A stretch of 64,000 nucleotides of DNA from Bacillus manliponensis. GTDB lineage: Bacteria; Bacillota; Bacilli; Bacillales; Bacillaceae_G. Positions 44,860 through 56,699 of the stretch are shown here, one piece after another (position 1 is the stretch's first letter; every line of letters begins with the position of its first letter). The stretch lies in contig NZ_JOTN01000002.1 in the NCBI RefSeq assembly GCF_000712595.1, forward strand, positions 124,001-188,000, written 5' to 3'. The position numbers and the translations under genes are program-made. The notes under the pieces are model-generated. The model was given only the letters and a program-made list of their open reading frames with translations. It made no database searches and was not told where the DNA came from.

Positions 44860-45792
44860 CTATAATTTTTCAGCAATTCGTAACTTAGAAGAACGCGCTC
44901 GTTTGTTCTCTTCTACTTCCACATCAGATGGAAGTATCGGCTTTCTTGTAATTAGCTTTAACTTTGGTTTATATTCATCCGGGATAATTGGTAATCCTGG
45001 CGGAAGATCTGGTGTTGTACTATGTTGTTTAAATATCGTTTTACAGATGCGATCTTCTAAAGAGTGGAATGTTATAACACTAATTCTGCCACCTGGCTTT
45101 GTTATTTCAATTGCCGACTCTAACGCGTCTTCAAATACTCTCAGTTCATCATTTACCGCAATTCGAATTGCTTGGAATACTCGCTTTGCTGGATGTCCAC
45201 CTGTTCTACGTGCTGGAGCTGGAATCCCTTCTTTAATCAATTCGACTAGTTCTCCTGTCGTTTCAATCGCTTTTGTTTCACGATACGCTTCAATTTTTCT
45301 AGCAATTTGCTTCGAAAACTTCTCCTCACCATATTGGAAGAAAATTCTCACCAATTTCTCATATGGCCAATCGTTAACAACATCATAAGCTGTCAACGGT
45401 GCACTTTGATCCATTCTCATGTCTAGTGGCGCGTCTTGATGATAGCTAAATCCTCGTTCTGCTGTATCTAATTGCGGAGAAGATACTCCTAAATCAAATA
45501 AAATACCGTCCACTTCGTAAATCCCTATTTCGTTTAATTTTTCTTTCAAATAACGGAAGTTACTTTTTATCACTGTAAATCGCTCACCATAAGAAGCAAA
45601 TTTTTCTTTTGCATTTGCAATCGCGATATCATCTTGATCAAATGCAATCAACCTGCCTTCCTCTGAAAGCTGCGATAATAAATAGGCACTATGTCCGCCA
45701 CCTCCTAGCGTACAATCTACATATGTACCATTTGGTTTTATCGCTAAACCATCTACTGTTTCTTTCAAAAGAACTGTTACGTGTTTAAACAT
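44860..45792 (-). CDS. rsmH: 16S rRNA (cytosine1402-N4)-methyltransferase
   Basis: RsmH (MraW) methylates C1402 of 16S rRNA using SAM. The 310-residue protein has the SAM motif [13 protein letters not shown] near residue 28, [11 protein letters not shown] near 100, and [14 protein letters not shown] near 235. It is the first gene of the dcw cluster here; the mraZ gene usually found in front is absent. Confidence 0.97.
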   Translation of the reverse strand: MFKHVTVLLKETVDGLAIKPNGTYVDCTLGGGGHSAYLLSQLSEEGRLIAFDQDDIAIANAKEKFASYGERFTVIKSNFRYLKEKLNEIGIYEVDGILFDLGVSSPQLDTAERGFSYHQDAPLDMRMDQSAPLTAYDVVNDWPYEKLVRIFFQYGEEKFSKQIARKIEAYRETKAIETTGELVELIKEGIPAPARRTGGHPAKRVFQAIRIAVNDELRVFEDALESAIEITKPGGRISVITFHSLEDRICKTIFKQHSTTPDLPPGLPIIPDEYKPKLKLITRKPILPSDVEVEENKRARSSKLRIAEKL

Positions 45793-45996
45793 TGCTGCAC
45801 CTACTTTTTTGCAATTATAAATCCCTTGACTTATCTCTTTATTATATACTACATTTTATCATCATTTGCAGTAATTTAGGCAAAAACATGTCGAAAAATA
45901 TAACAATTTGTTCTGTTTTTCCAAAAAATCTTCCTATACACTTACCTAATTGAGGAAACATAAGTATTTTACAGGTAATTCCACATTATAAAAATA

Positions 45997-46024
45997 AAAT
46001 CCTGCTCTCAAGAGCAGGATTTTA
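45997..46024 (-). terminator. Terminator of bshC
   Basis: AAAATCCTGCTCT/AGAGCAGGATTTT form a perfect 13-bp stem with a 2-base centre. The last codons of bshC lie in it. Confidence 0.85.
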
Positions 46025-47632
46025 AAGTTTTACAATATAATGCTGGCCATCTGAAGAAAACGTATGTTGTAATAATTCAGATACAAAATCCAATCCGTAA
46101 CGATTTAAATAATAAAAAATATTCCATACACGTTCTTGCGGGGCTCCTTGTGGTTGAAGTGCGTACTCAATTCGGCGGAACTTTTCTAATTGCACTTCAT
46201 ATTTTTTCTCAATATCAACCTGTAATGTGCGCTCTAATAACTGGAGCTGCCCTAAAACTTTTTGCTCATTTTTCTTTGCAAACTGCTGCAAACTTGGATT
46301 TATTTTATTAACAAGCTCTTGCAACTCATCATGAATATCTTTTATACGTTCCGTAGCTTCTGCGAAAGGTTGTTCAATCGATTCTTTAACATTTTCGGCT
46401 ATCCATTTCTCACGTATTGCATCTACCTTCTGTATAAATAATTCACTTTCATCAATGCCTAATTCGCGCATATCAGCTTCAATATGCCTCTCCATGTAAC
46501 TAATCGTAGTACGCGGAACAACCGGCGGCATTTTCATACTTAGCACGTGAAACACCTGTTGTAACTCACTCCAATACGCAATTTCACCTGGTCCACCAAC
46601 AAATGCTAATGTCGGGAAAACACTTTCTTGCATAAGCGGCCTTGTCACAACATTATTACTAAAGCGTTCTGGATATTGGCGAACTTGTTCCATCAATTCT
46701 TCAAATGAAAAAGAGTACAACCCATTTTTTCCAATAAAGCGGCCATTACTTTCTTCTAATAAAACGCGCTCATCCTCTAGTTGCATAAATAAATGAATTG
46801 CACTTTCCTTCGTCTCAATCAGCGGTTTATAACCTCTCCCTTTTACAATACGCTGTTGATTTTCAAGCCCTTGTTGTACTTCTTTATAACATGTTAACAT
46901 TTGCTCAAAATAAGAAATCTCCAGTTTACGAAGCTCCGGGTGATGTGCGTCAACAAAAATCAAACCCGTATCTTTAAATAATTTGGCAACTAGGTTCGCA
47001 AAAAAGTCCACGTATGTGCGCGAGCGAAGTAAACTCTCTTCTACAAACTGTAACACTTCGTTTGTATAGTTCGTTTCCGGATATGTTTTAAAAATCTCCT
47101 CTATCCACCTCTTACACTCTTCTTTAGATAACTTCATTTCTGACGCGCTCATTTTCTTTTTCTCTGCATTATATAAAATTGTTTTCTTGATTTTATTATT
47201 TTTTGAAACGAACACATGATTAATTTCATCGAGGTCATGATCTTCTCCCGCAATCCAAAAAACAGGAACAATGCGAACACCCAATGACTTTTCTTTTTCC
47301 TTAGCAAGCTGTATAATCGATACCATTTTATGGATCGTATACAGCGGTCCTGTCAATATGCCCGCTTGCTGTCCCCCTACGACAACATATGTATCATTTT
47401 CTAATAGCGCTTGAATGTTGTTTATCGTCGCTTCTCCAACATTGAGCTTTTCATTGTATTTTAGTAAATGCGACACCAATTCTTCTCTTGCATAGTGTCT
47501 ATTACGCAAATCATGCAAACGCTCTGTAAATCCTTCTTCTGTAAGTGGATAATCAAAGTACTCCTGTACTTCTCCTTTTACATAGTCCCCCACAATCCCT
47601 TGCAAAGGAACAGAGATTGCCTTTATCTCCAT
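46022..47632 (-). CDS. bshC: Bacillithiol biosynthesis cysteine-adding enzyme BshC
   Basis: BshC adds cysteine to GlcN-malate in the last step of bacillithiol synthesis. The 536-residue protein has the Rossmann-type core with GGQQAGILTGPLYTIHK near residue 85 and VPVFWIAGEDHDLDE near 121, and a C-terminal coiled coil. ATG 47632, or the ATG just before it, follows AAAGGAAGA; the longer upstream frame is not family-like. By eye it is only about two-thirds identical to the B. cereus protein I remember. Confidence 0.93.
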   Translation of the reverse strand: MEIKAISVPLQGIVGDYVKGEVQEYFDYPLTEEGFTERLHDLRNRHYAREELVSHLLKYNEKLNVGEATINNIQALLENDTYVVVGGQQAGILTGPLYTIHKMVSIIQLAKEKEKSLGVRIVPVFWIAGEDHDLDEINHVFVSKNNKIKKTILYNAEKKKMSASEMKLSKEECKRWIEEIFKTYPETNYTNEVLQFVEESLLRSRTYVDFFANLVAKLFKDTGLIFVDAHHPELRKLEISYFEQMLTCYKEVQQGLENQQRIVKGRGYKPLIETKESAIHLFMQLEDERVLLEESNGRFIGKNGLYSFSFEELMEQVRQYPERFSNNVVTRPLMQESVFPTLAFVGGPGEIAYWSELQQVFHVLSMKMPPVVPRTTISYMERHIEADMRELGIDESELFIQKVDAIREKWIAENVKESIEQPFAEATERIKDIHDELQELVNKINPSLQQFAKKNEQKVLGQLQLLERTLQVDIEKKYEVQLEKFRRIEYALQPQGAPQERVWNIFYYLNRYGLDFVSELLQHTFSSDGQHYIVKL

Positions 47633-47710
47633 CATATTCTTCCTTTCTTCTCTTGACCTCTCACCAACAAAATTGTAGTCAATGTTTATCATAAAAGCAA
47701 AACATATCAC

Positions 47711-48592
47711 TTACATTTCTAAAGCTTTTATAAAATGATATAACATCATAAGCGTCGGCACTTCTTTTCGCTGCTCTTCTGCTTGCTCTATAATATATCC
47801 AACAATTGCATCTATTTCTGTTTTGCGATTATGCTGCACATCCGCTAGCATAGAAGATGTGTTGCGCGCTGTCCGTTCACATACAGCACAAACAAACTTC
47901 CACAGTTCATCTTTATGTGTCTCTCCTAAAACATAGGTCACCTCATCAAAGATCTGTTTCATCATGACATTATAAGATGAATTTGTTATTAATTCACCAT
48001 TTGAAACTTTCAACAAAGCCGTTAATGGGTTAATACAAGTATTTACAACAAGCTTTTTTATCATCGTTCCGTGCCAATCCTGTTCCAATATAACCGGAAA
48101 TTCCTTTGCATCGAAACTATACAATATTGACTCAAACGTGGATGTATCACCTGTAACAACACCAAATTTTGTCACACCACTCCCCGTGTGCTCTACAACA
48201 CCATCACACTCTTTTTTCGCACCGTGTTCTACTATACCAACTGCAACACTCTCCATCTTCATACTTTTTAAATATTGAAGATGCCCCATTCCATTTTGCA
48301 GAAAAATGAGATGCTTTTCTTTTCCTATCCACGGCAAAACAGATTGCAAATGATATTGTTTTACCGCAATAAATATATACCGCTCATCTCTGTCTACTAT
48401 AGACTCAATAGGGAGAACATTCAAAAATACCGTCTCTCTTTTTCCGTTACAAACACATGTCACACCTGATTTTCTAAGAACGGTTGCCTGGTTTTCATCT
48501 TTTGTATACAAAGTAACCTCTATCCCACACCGCTTTAAATAAAACGAAAAAAGAAGACCAATTGCTCCCGGGCCAACTACTCCTACTTTCAT
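47711..48592 (-). CDS. panE: Ketopantoate reductase-family protein (PanE/ApbA)
   Basis: The 293-residue protein has the NADP-binding VGPGAIGLLFS motif at its N-terminus and the catalytic Lys region KKLVVNTCINPLTAL near residue 174. PanE reduces ketopantoate to pantoate in coenzyme A synthesis. Bacilli often carry more than one paralogue, so the substrate is not certain. It lies just upstream of bshC, as the Bacillus ylbQ-bshC pair does. Confidence 0.88.
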   Translation of the reverse strand: MKVGVVGPGAIGLLFSFYLKRCGIEVTLYTKDENQATVLRKSGVTCVCNGKRETVFLNVLPIESIVDRDERYIFIAVKQYHLQSVLPWIGKEKHLIFLQNGMGHLQYLKSMKMESVAVGIVEHGAKKECDGVVEHTGSGVTKFGVVTGDTSTFESILYSFDAKEFPVILEQDWHGTMIKKLVVNTCINPLTALLKVSNGELITNSSYNVMMKQIFDEVTYVLGETHKDELWKFVCAVCERTARNTSSMLADVQHNRKTEIDAIVGYIIEQAEEQRKEVPTLMMLYHFIKALEM

Positions 48593-48759
48593 AAAATCCC
48601 CCTGTCACGATACTATATATCGAATAGTGTAACAAAAATAATAAAAAAATACCGAAAGAATGCTTTCTTTTATTCATAAAGATAACAAAATGCGTTATAA
48701 TAGTAGTGAGAATTTTTACATTTTTCTGTATTTCATCTTAAATAAAGGATGTGAATGAT

Positions 48760-49230
48760 ATGCATTCTCCAAAAGTTGAGCGTTTGCTCATCAACTATAA
48801 AACATTAGAAGAATTCAAAAAGTTCACCAGATATGGTGACCAGGAACTTTCTATGCTAGAGGACTTAGAGGCAAACATTATCGAAAACGATAGCGAGTCT
48901 CCATTCTATGGTATTTATTACGGTGGTTCTCTTATTGCACGTATGAGTTTGTATATGAAAAAACCAAACGAACATACGCTATTCCAAGAACCGTATATAG
49001 AACTGTTCAAACTTGAAGTATTGCCCGCTTTTCAAAATCAACAATTTGGCAAAACACTTGTGCATTTCGCAAAACAATTACAGTTTCCTATTAAAACGAT
49101 TGCCCGCATCCAATCTGCACAATTTTGGGAAAAACTTGATTTCAAAAATATCTCAACTGAAGATGGTGACTTTTATGTTTGGCACCCAAAAGAAAATTTG
49201 AATACGGTTACAAATAGCGAATCTGCATAA
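48760..49230 (+). CDS. ylbP: GNAT-type N-acetyltransferase YlbP
   Basis: The 156-residue protein has a GNAT fold: a central ARMSLYMKK strand, LEVLPAFQNQQFGKTLVHFAK (acetyl-CoA loop, weak Q-x-x-G-x-G/A motif) and FWEKLDF. The acceptor is unknown. The start chosen is ATG 48760; GTG 48751 lies within the ribosome-site region AAAGGATG. It converges on ylbO across a shared terminator. Confidence 0.85.
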   Translation: MHSPKVERLLINYKTLEEFKKFTRYGDQELSMLEDLEANIIENDSESPFYGIYYGGSLIARMSLYMKKPNEHTLFQEPYIELFKLEVLPAFQNQQFGKTLVHFAKQLQFPIKTIARIQSAQFWEKLDFKNISTEDGDFYVWHPKENLNTVTNSESA

Positions 49231-49233
49231 AAT

Positions 49234-49263
49234 AAAAAACAGCTGCATTCAGCTGTTTTTTAT
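49234..49263. terminator. Bidirectional terminator ylbP/ylbO
   Basis: AAAACAGCTG-CATT-CAGCTGTTTT is a near-perfect hairpin with A- and T-runs. The last codons and stop of ylbO lie inside it. Confidence 0.85.
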
Positions 49264-49749
49264 TTCTTCATTCCTTTTATCCACTTCCGATACAACAACA
49301 TTTCTTTTGCGATCAATATAATCAAATAATGTTCTATACTCTTCTTCATAAACAGATAAACGTTGCTGCAAATCCTCTTTTTCCTTTTGGAGCTTTTCAA
49401 CTTTTTGATATAACTCTTTTGACCCTTTCTCTTCTCTATATTTCTCTAGAAAAGAGATAACATCCTCAAATGTTACAACCAATGGAGATAGCTCTCTCTT
49501 TTTTTGCTCCTTAGATTCGCGATGGCCCGCTTTTCTTATTTCTTTCGCTTTCTCAATTTGATCTTTATATTGTTTACGCACATAAGAATTCCAACGAAAT
49601 CCACATGCAGCCGGTGTACGCGATAAACTTCTCCCTACTTCTTTAAAAGCAGAAAGCTGTGTTCCTCCATCACGAATATGCCGGAGTACTACATCTGCTA
49701 GAAGCACATCTTCATCATCTGTCCATGCATCTTGTCTCGTTGTCGCCAT
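49249..49749 (-). CDS. ylbO: RsfA-family prespore/mother-cell regulator (YlbO/GerR-like)
   Basis: The 166-residue protein has an N-terminal Myb/SANT-like DNA-binding domain (RQDAWTDDEDVLLADVV, then TPAACGFRWNSYVR) and a C-terminal coiled coil (about 110-155). This is the RsfA family of sporulation regulators. By position it is the counterpart of B. subtilis ylbO (gerR), a sigma-E-dependent regulator; the exact targets are not known here. Confidence 0.85.
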   Translation of the reverse strand: MATTRQDAWTDDEDVLLADVVLRHIRDGGTQLSAFKEVGRSLSRTPAACGFRWNSYVRKQYKDQIEKAKEIRKAGHRESKEQKKRELSPLVVTFEDVISFLEKYREEKGSKELYQKVEKLQKEKEDLQQRLSVYEEEYRTLFDYIDRKRNVVVSEVDKRNEEIKNS

Positions 49750-49836
49750 CTTCCTAGTCCTCCTTATGCATTTTTATTAAACATATGCCGGTACTAGAAA
49801 AGATAGAATCATAACTGAAAAAGAAAATGACAAAAA

Positions 49837-49871
49837 AAATAAACGCAGAATATATTCTGCGTTTATTTTTT
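49837..49871 (-). terminator. Terminator of rpmF
   Basis: AATAAACGCAGAATA and its exact complement form a continuous palindrome (49838-49867), followed by T-runs. Confidence 0.88.
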
Positions 49872-49875
49872 GCAA

Positions 49876-50049
49876 TTACTTGCTGATTACTTCTTTACCT
49901 TTGTAAGTACCGCATGCTTTACATACACGGTGAGCTAATTTCATGTCACCACAGCTTGGGCACTCTACCATACCAGGTACTGATAATTTGAAATGCGTGC
50001 GACGCTTTCTTTTTACTGTTTTAGAAGTTCTTCTAAAAGGTACAGCCAT
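49876..50049 (-). CDS. rpmF: 50S ribosomal protein L32
   Basis: The 57-residue protein begins [19 protein letters not shown] and carries the four-Cys zinc ribbon (CPSC ... CKAC), so it is the zinc-binding form. ATG 50049 follows GGAGGTGGG; an in-frame upstream start is in the ylbN-rpmF spacer. It is cotranscribed with ylbN, as in most bacteria. Confidence 0.97.
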   Translation of the reverse strand: MAVPFRRTSKTVKRKRRTHFKLSVPGMVECPSCGDMKLAHRVCKACGTYKGKEVISK

Positions 50050-50110
50050 TCTTCCCACCTCCTTAAAAGAGAGAGTTATTTTCATACGAAGGCCTTAACC
50101 GGTCTTCCGA

Positions 50111-50611
50111 TTATTTGTCAAAAAACTTCGCAAGTCCTGCTAACCTTGGATCAACAGACTCTTCTTCGCTTTTCTCCGAAATCACTTGCCAGTCTTGACC
50201 TTGCGACGGTGCTCCGCCTGAAACATCCTCACTGAAAATTTGCATTGGAATCTCCAATAGTATATTTTCCTTAATTACAGGGAGTAAGTCAAGTACTTCT
50301 CCTTGTAAGTAGTGAATTTCTGATTCAGTTTCAAACTCTTCTTTTGAAACTAAGAACACCTCAGTTGTTTTAATGTCAAATGGTAATGTCACATCTACTA
50401 ACGAGCGAGAACAAGGTAATACCATACTCCCAATTATATGTAGATGGAACGTAAACTTGTTAGAACCAAAATCAACTCTACCTGTTACATGAACTGGCGG
50501 AATATCACGAATATCTTTTTCGATTTCTTTTAGTTCACTTACATCTACCATCTCATCCAATGTTAATCCTTTATGTCGGCTTTTATTTAATTGATGGATG
50601 GACCATTTCAT
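50111..50611 (-). CDS. ylbN: DUF177/YceD-family protein YlbN
   Basis: The 166-residue acidic protein matches the DUF177 (YceD) family, whose genes almost always precede rpmF. The family is linked with 23S rRNA and large-subunit maturation; its exact role in Bacillus is uncertain. ATG 50611 follows GAGGTG. Confidence 0.92.
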   Translation of the reverse strand: MKWSIHQLNKSRHKGLTLDEMVDVSELKEIEKDIRDIPPVHVTGRVDFGSNKFTFHLHIIGSMVLPCSRSLVDVTLPFDIKTTEVFLVSKEEFETESEIHYLQGEVLDLLPVIKENILLEIPMQIFSEDVSGGAPSQGQDWQVISEKSEEESVDPRLAGLAKFFDK

Positions 50612-50661
50612 ATCATATCACCTCAAGGCAACAAACAAAATTATAGCTAGCCATTGTATAT

Positions 50662-50690
50662 TTGTCAATATTTTTTCTTTACACTATAAT
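50662..50690 (+). promoter_or_regulatory. Sigma-A promoter of ylbM
   Basis: TTGTCA (50662-50667) and TATAAT (50685-50690) are separated by exactly 17 bp. Transcription would start near 50697, about 53 bases before the AAAGGAG site of ylbM. This shows that the noncanonical start lies within the transcript. Confidence 0.75.
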
Positions 50691-50764
50691 GAAATCATTA
50701 TAGGAAACAATATATAGATTACCACGTTTTAAAAAAAGATGCTATAGCGAAAGGAGCGATTATT

Positions 50765-52009
50765 ATAAAAGCTAGCGGTATTATTGTAGAATATAACCCA
50801 TTTCATAATGGTCATGCTTATCATGTGCAACAATCAAAAAAGTTAACAGACAGTGATGTTTTAATTGCTGTTATGAGCGGCCCATTTTTACAAAGAGGGG
50901 AGCCAGCACTTATATCTAAATGGGCGAGAGCAAAAATGGCCCTATGTGGTGGCGTTGACATTGTTGTAGAGCTTCCCTATGCTTACGCAACACAAAGAGC
51001 GGAAACATTCGCAAATGGTGCTATTTCCATTTTAAATGCACTAAATGTTTCAGAAGTTTGTTTTGGCAGTGAAAGCGGAAATATACAAGAATTCCATGAT
51101 ACCGTTTCTATTCGCCAACAGAAAAAAAGCAAATTAGATACACTCGTGCAGCAATATATGAAAACAGGTATAAGTTATGCAAAAGCAAACTCTGAAGCGT
51201 TTTCACATTTACAAAACACCACAAATACAATTGATATTACACAACCTAATAACATATTGGGATTGCATTATACAGAAGCGATTTACGCTCAAAATAATAC
51301 GATGAAAGCGCAAACGATTAAACGCTTTGCCGCTCACTATCATGACGAAATATTTTATGACGAAAAAATCGCAAGTGCAACAAGTATTCGCAAAAAATTA
51401 TTTAGCGGTGATGAACATTCATTTGAAGCAATTATTCCGTTTGTTCCAAAAATGACAAAACAACTACTTGAGAAATACATTCATACATACGGCTTATTGC
51501 ACAATTGGGAACGATATTTCCCATTTTTTAAATATAGATTAATGACAATGTCACCACTAGAATTAAAGAACATATATGAAGTTGAAGAAGGATTAGAACA
51601 CCGTATTTTATCCCTTATAAGAGAGACATCATCATTTTCGTCATTTATGGAAGCGCTCAAAACAAAGCGTTATACATGGACGAGGTTACAGCGAGTATGC
51701 ACACACATTTTAACAAATACAACTAAAGAAGATATGCTTCGTGCTGAAGTCGAAAAGCTCGCACCGTACATACGCTTACTAGGCATGTCTCAAAAGGGAC
51801 AGACATACATATCACATATTAAAAAACAGCTACCTATACCGCTTCTCACCCATGGGAAGACATTTCAACATCCTATGTTTAAAATTGATCAAAAAGCTAG
51901 CGATATTTATTTTTCCATTTTAAAAGAACCACTTCTCGGTGAACAAATGAAACAAGATATTACTCGTCATCCCATTCGTTATGACGAAAAGACACAAAAT
52001 TTTTTATAG
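50765..52009 (+). CDS. tmcAL: tRNA(Met) cytidine acetate ligase (TmcAL/YlbM), noncanonical start
   Basis: TmcAL makes ac4C34 in elongator tRNA-Met from acetate and ATP. The catalytic HxGH-type motif, in [12 protein letters not shown], is encoded at about 50789-50824, upstream of the first possible GTG (50825). In frame back to the stop at 50690 there is no ATG, GTG or TTG. AAAGGAG (50750-50756) is followed by ATT, ATT and ATA at 50759, 50762 and 50765; ATA 50765 aligns with the ATG of the B. subtilis protein as I recall it (MKAVG/IKASG) and is eight bases from the site. This gives 414 residues, the family length. Starting at GTG 50825 would remove the active site. Confidence 0.85.
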   Translation: MKASGIIVEYNPFHNGHAYHVQQSKKLTDSDVLIAVMSGPFLQRGEPALISKWARAKMALCGGVDIVVELPYAYATQRAETFANGAISILNALNVSEVCFGSESGNIQEFHDTVSIRQQKKSKLDTLVQQYMKTGISYAKANSEAFSHLQNTTNTIDITQPNNILGLHYTEAIYAQNNTMKAQTIKRFAAHYHDEIFYDEKIASATSIRKKLFSGDEHSFEAIIPFVPKMTKQLLEKYIHTYGLLHNWERYFPFFKYRLMTMSPLELKNIYEVEEGLEHRILSLIRETSSFSSFMEALKTKRYTWTRLQRVCTHILTNTTKEDMLRAEVEKLAPYIRLLGMSQKGQTYISHIKKQLPIPLLTHGKTFQHPMFKIDQKASDIYFSILKEPLLGEQMKQDITRHPIRYDEKTQNFL

Positions 52010-52030
52010 TAAACAAAAGCATCCTCTCTC

Positions 52031-52188
52031 ATAAAGTGAAACTTCACTCAGTGGGGTTTTCTCCATCTCCCACTGAGTGTTAGCCCTACCAATCGAGTAT
52101 TTACGAGCTGTTTATCCCCCACCTAAACTTCTTCGCTTGCCTCACGTTTTGAGGCGGGAGTCTTACAGCCCGCAAATAGCGGGATAAA
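52031..52188 (+). repeat. bcr1-type repeat, full copy B, inside a terminator loop
   Basis: The 158-bp unit has ATAAA at both ends, the hairpin CACTCAGTGGGG ... CCCACTGAGTG (compensating changes against copy A), CCTACCAATCGAGT, and the CCCACCT/AGGCGGG hairpin. It is flanked by AAAGCATCC (from 52017) and GGATGCTTT (to 52202), the two arms of an older terminator. Confidence 0.85.
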
Positions 52189-52206
52189 AGAAAGGATGCT
52201 TTCCCA

Positions 52207-53220
52207 TTACATTTTTTCTAAATAATTTAAGGCGTCATCCAGTGTGTCAACAGGAACAATTTTCATCTTCGTGCCAAGACTTTCTGCCGTTCTTGCTGCT
52301 TCTTTGTAGTTAGACTTTTCCGCACCCTTTTCATTTGGTGCAAAAAATACTTCCGCGCCCGCATCATGAGCAGCAACTACCTTTTGTGAGATTCCACCGA
52401 TTGGACCAACTTCTCCTTTTTCATTAATCGTCCCTGTACCTGCAATTTCATGCCCTTTTGTTATATCCCCTTCAAGTAGTTGATTATAAATTTCTAACGT
52501 AAACATAAGACCGGCTGATGGTCCACCAATGTTATGTGCATCAATTTTTATTTTAGGACTTACTACGAGCTTCTTATCTGTCAAAATAGAGACTCCAATA
52601 CCAGCCCTACTTTTATCTTGCGGAATTTGTTTTAAGGGTAAATTGACTTCGCTTTGTTTTTTATCTCTTATGTACTGAATTTTGACAGTATCACCTTCTT
52701 GCTTGCCCTTCAAATATGAGATAAATTCTTCTGCGTTTTGAAAAGATTGATTATCAACCGCAACAATACGATCTCCAAGTTCTAACTTCCCGTCAGCCGG
52801 CATACCATCAGCAATCCCAGCTACTAATACACCTTGATTTTCAAATGAAACAGGCTTATTTGCTCTTTTATAAGCATTATAAATAGCTACATTTTGAGAA
52901 TGTTCCATCGCATACACTTGACGGAACTGATATTCTTCGTCACTTTCTCCTTGTTGTAAAATTTCCTCATCCTTAAAAACTTCGTGATACTCATTAAACT
53001 GAGCAGACAAGAAATTCACAATATTTGCTCGTCCCATCGAAACTGTCACAAGCATAAAATCTCCTTTTTCTTCATATCCGCCTTCAACTTTGACGTAAGG
53101 CTTTAATTCCTCTGCCATCCCTGGTTTTGTAATATAATACGGAAGGGGAACATACACCAAAACCATTGCAAGTATAACCCCAATTAAAAGCGCATACATA
53201 AATCGAAATCGTTTAAACAT
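52207..53220 (-). CDS. ylbL: PDZ-Lon membrane protease YlbL (SepM type)
   Basis: The 337-residue protein has an N-terminal membrane helix (about 8-27), a PDZ domain (about 120-195) and a Lon-type protease domain with the Ser-Lys dyad, Ser235 in GGPSAGLM and Lys280 in GISQKV. In B. subtilis YlbL helps remove the checkpoint cell-division inhibitor YneA after DNA damage; the same is inferred. ATG 53220 follows AAGGAG and overlaps the end of ylbK by 8 bases. Confidence 0.92.
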   Translation of the reverse strand: MFKRFRFMYALLIGVILAMVLVYVPLPYYITKPGMAEELKPYVKVEGGYEEKGDFMLVTVSMGRANIVNFLSAQFNEYHEVFKDEEILQQGESDEEYQFRQVYAMEHSQNVAIYNAYKRANKPVSFENQGVLVAGIADGMPADGKLELGDRIVAVDNQSFQNAEEFISYLKGKQEGDTVKIQYIRDKKQSEVNLPLKQIPQDKSRAGIGVSILTDKKLVVSPKIKIDAHNIGGPSAGLMFTLEIYNQLLEGDITKGHEIAGTGTINEKGEVGPIGGISQKVVAAHDAGAEVFFAPNEKGAEKSNYKEAARTAESLGTKMKIVPVDTLDDALNYLEKM

Positions 53221-54013
53221 TCTCTTTCTCCTTCCATTGTTCAATCAACATATAAATTTTCTGAATGTGATTTTTCGCCTCATTCTCTCCAACCGCAATA
53301 ATCTCGTCAATGTTTGTAAAAGCACGTGAGCTAAATTGTTCCACAGCAGGACGCATCATAAGATCTGAAGCAATTTGCCTATTTACAACAAGTTCATGCT
53401 GCATAATTTCAATACTTTGCATGATTACATCATAAATAGATGTAACCTCCCCGTTCACCTTAATCGGAGATACATCAACAGCTATAACAATATCCGCTCC
53501 CATTTCTTTTACAACTGACACCGGAATACGGTCAATCACCCCACCATCAACTAGTAACCGACCATTTACCTTTTCTGGAACAAATATACCTGGTATAGAT
53601 ATACTAGCACGAACGGCATCTGCAATCGAGCCATCAGTAAATACAACTTTTTCCCCATTTAAAATATCTGTTGCAACTACCGCTACTGGTATATCTAATT
53701 CTTCTAAATTCCTGTTATATGTAAACATTTTAATCATATCTTTTATACGTTTTCCAGCAATAAATCCCATTTTAGGTATCGTAAAATCCAAATAATATTT
53801 TCGTTTAAATACAGCTGCTAAACGATATAACCTCTCTACATTACATCCAGCTGCATAAAATGTACCAACAAGAGCCCCCATACTACTCCCCGCAATCATA
53901 TGAATCGGAATATTCGCTTCTCTTAATGCCTTAATAACCCCCACATGCGCGAACCCCTTTGCACCACCGGACCCTAACGCTAAGCCAATCTTTGGTGTTT
54001 TCACATATCCCAC
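53213..54013 (-). CDS. ylbK: Patatin-like phospholipase/esterase YlbK
   Basis: The 266-residue protein has the oxyanion loop GSGGAKGFAH, the nucleophile in GSSMG (Ser44) and the partner Asp156 in VDGGVIDR, all intact, so it should be an active serine hydrolase of the RssA/patatin family. The substrate is unknown. It is coupled to ylbL, as in B. subtilis. Confidence 0.92.
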   Translation of the reverse strand: MGYVKTPKIGLALGSGGAKGFAHVGVIKALREANIPIHMIAGSSMGALVGTFYAAGCNVERLYRLAAVFKRKYYLDFTIPKMGFIAGKRIKDMIKMFTYNRNLEELDIPVAVVATDILNGEKVVFTDGSIADAVRASISIPGIFVPEKVNGRLLVDGGVIDRIPVSVVKEMGADIVIAVDVSPIKVNGEVTSIYDVIMQSIEIMQHELVVNRQIASDLMMRPAVEQFSSRAFTNIDEIIAVGENEAKNHIQKIYMLIEQWKEKENV

Positions 54014-54110
54014 CCCTCAATTTTTTTATATTCTTTTCATACTTATGGTCTAAATTCACTACATATCCTCGTATACTGAAATGAACATTTTGGACAAAGG
54101 GGGCTATAAA

Positions 54111-56389
<2,279 letters not shown>

Positions 56390-56532
56390 CTTTTGTCACT
56401 ACCTTTATTTCATTATGATAAAACGGCTATCTTTACATTCCTTTATGAATGAACCGTTCTCAAATTCTCAATCGGCTTAATAGTATATGTATAAATAGCG
56501 AAGAGACTACCATATGTTAGCCTTATGTATAT

Positions 56533-56601
56533 TTGTCTCGCTATTTGCGAGCTGAGAATCAATGGGGGATAAAATCCCGACTGATTGAACTTTCACTTTA
56601 T
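56533..56601 (-). repeat. bcr1-type repeat, internally deleted, reverse orientation
   Basis: Read on the minus strand: ATAAAGTGAAAGTTCAATCAG, a degenerate hairpin with CCCCCATTGATTC, then CTCGCAAATAGCGAG. These are the left end, first hairpin and right end of the full repeat with the middle deleted. (The leading motif is given in landmarks.). Confidence 0.65.
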
Positions 56602-56699
56602 CTTTTTTATCCTATCATAAAAAGATAGAAAGCAAAATAAAAAGCAAACAATAAAAATTAATTATGCAATGTATATCTTCAAAGAGATTGGACATAAAT

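Noticed and set aside
44903-45388. 161-residue open frame antisense to rsmH
   Set aside because: It is a shadow of conserved rsmH coding sequence, with no family resemblance.
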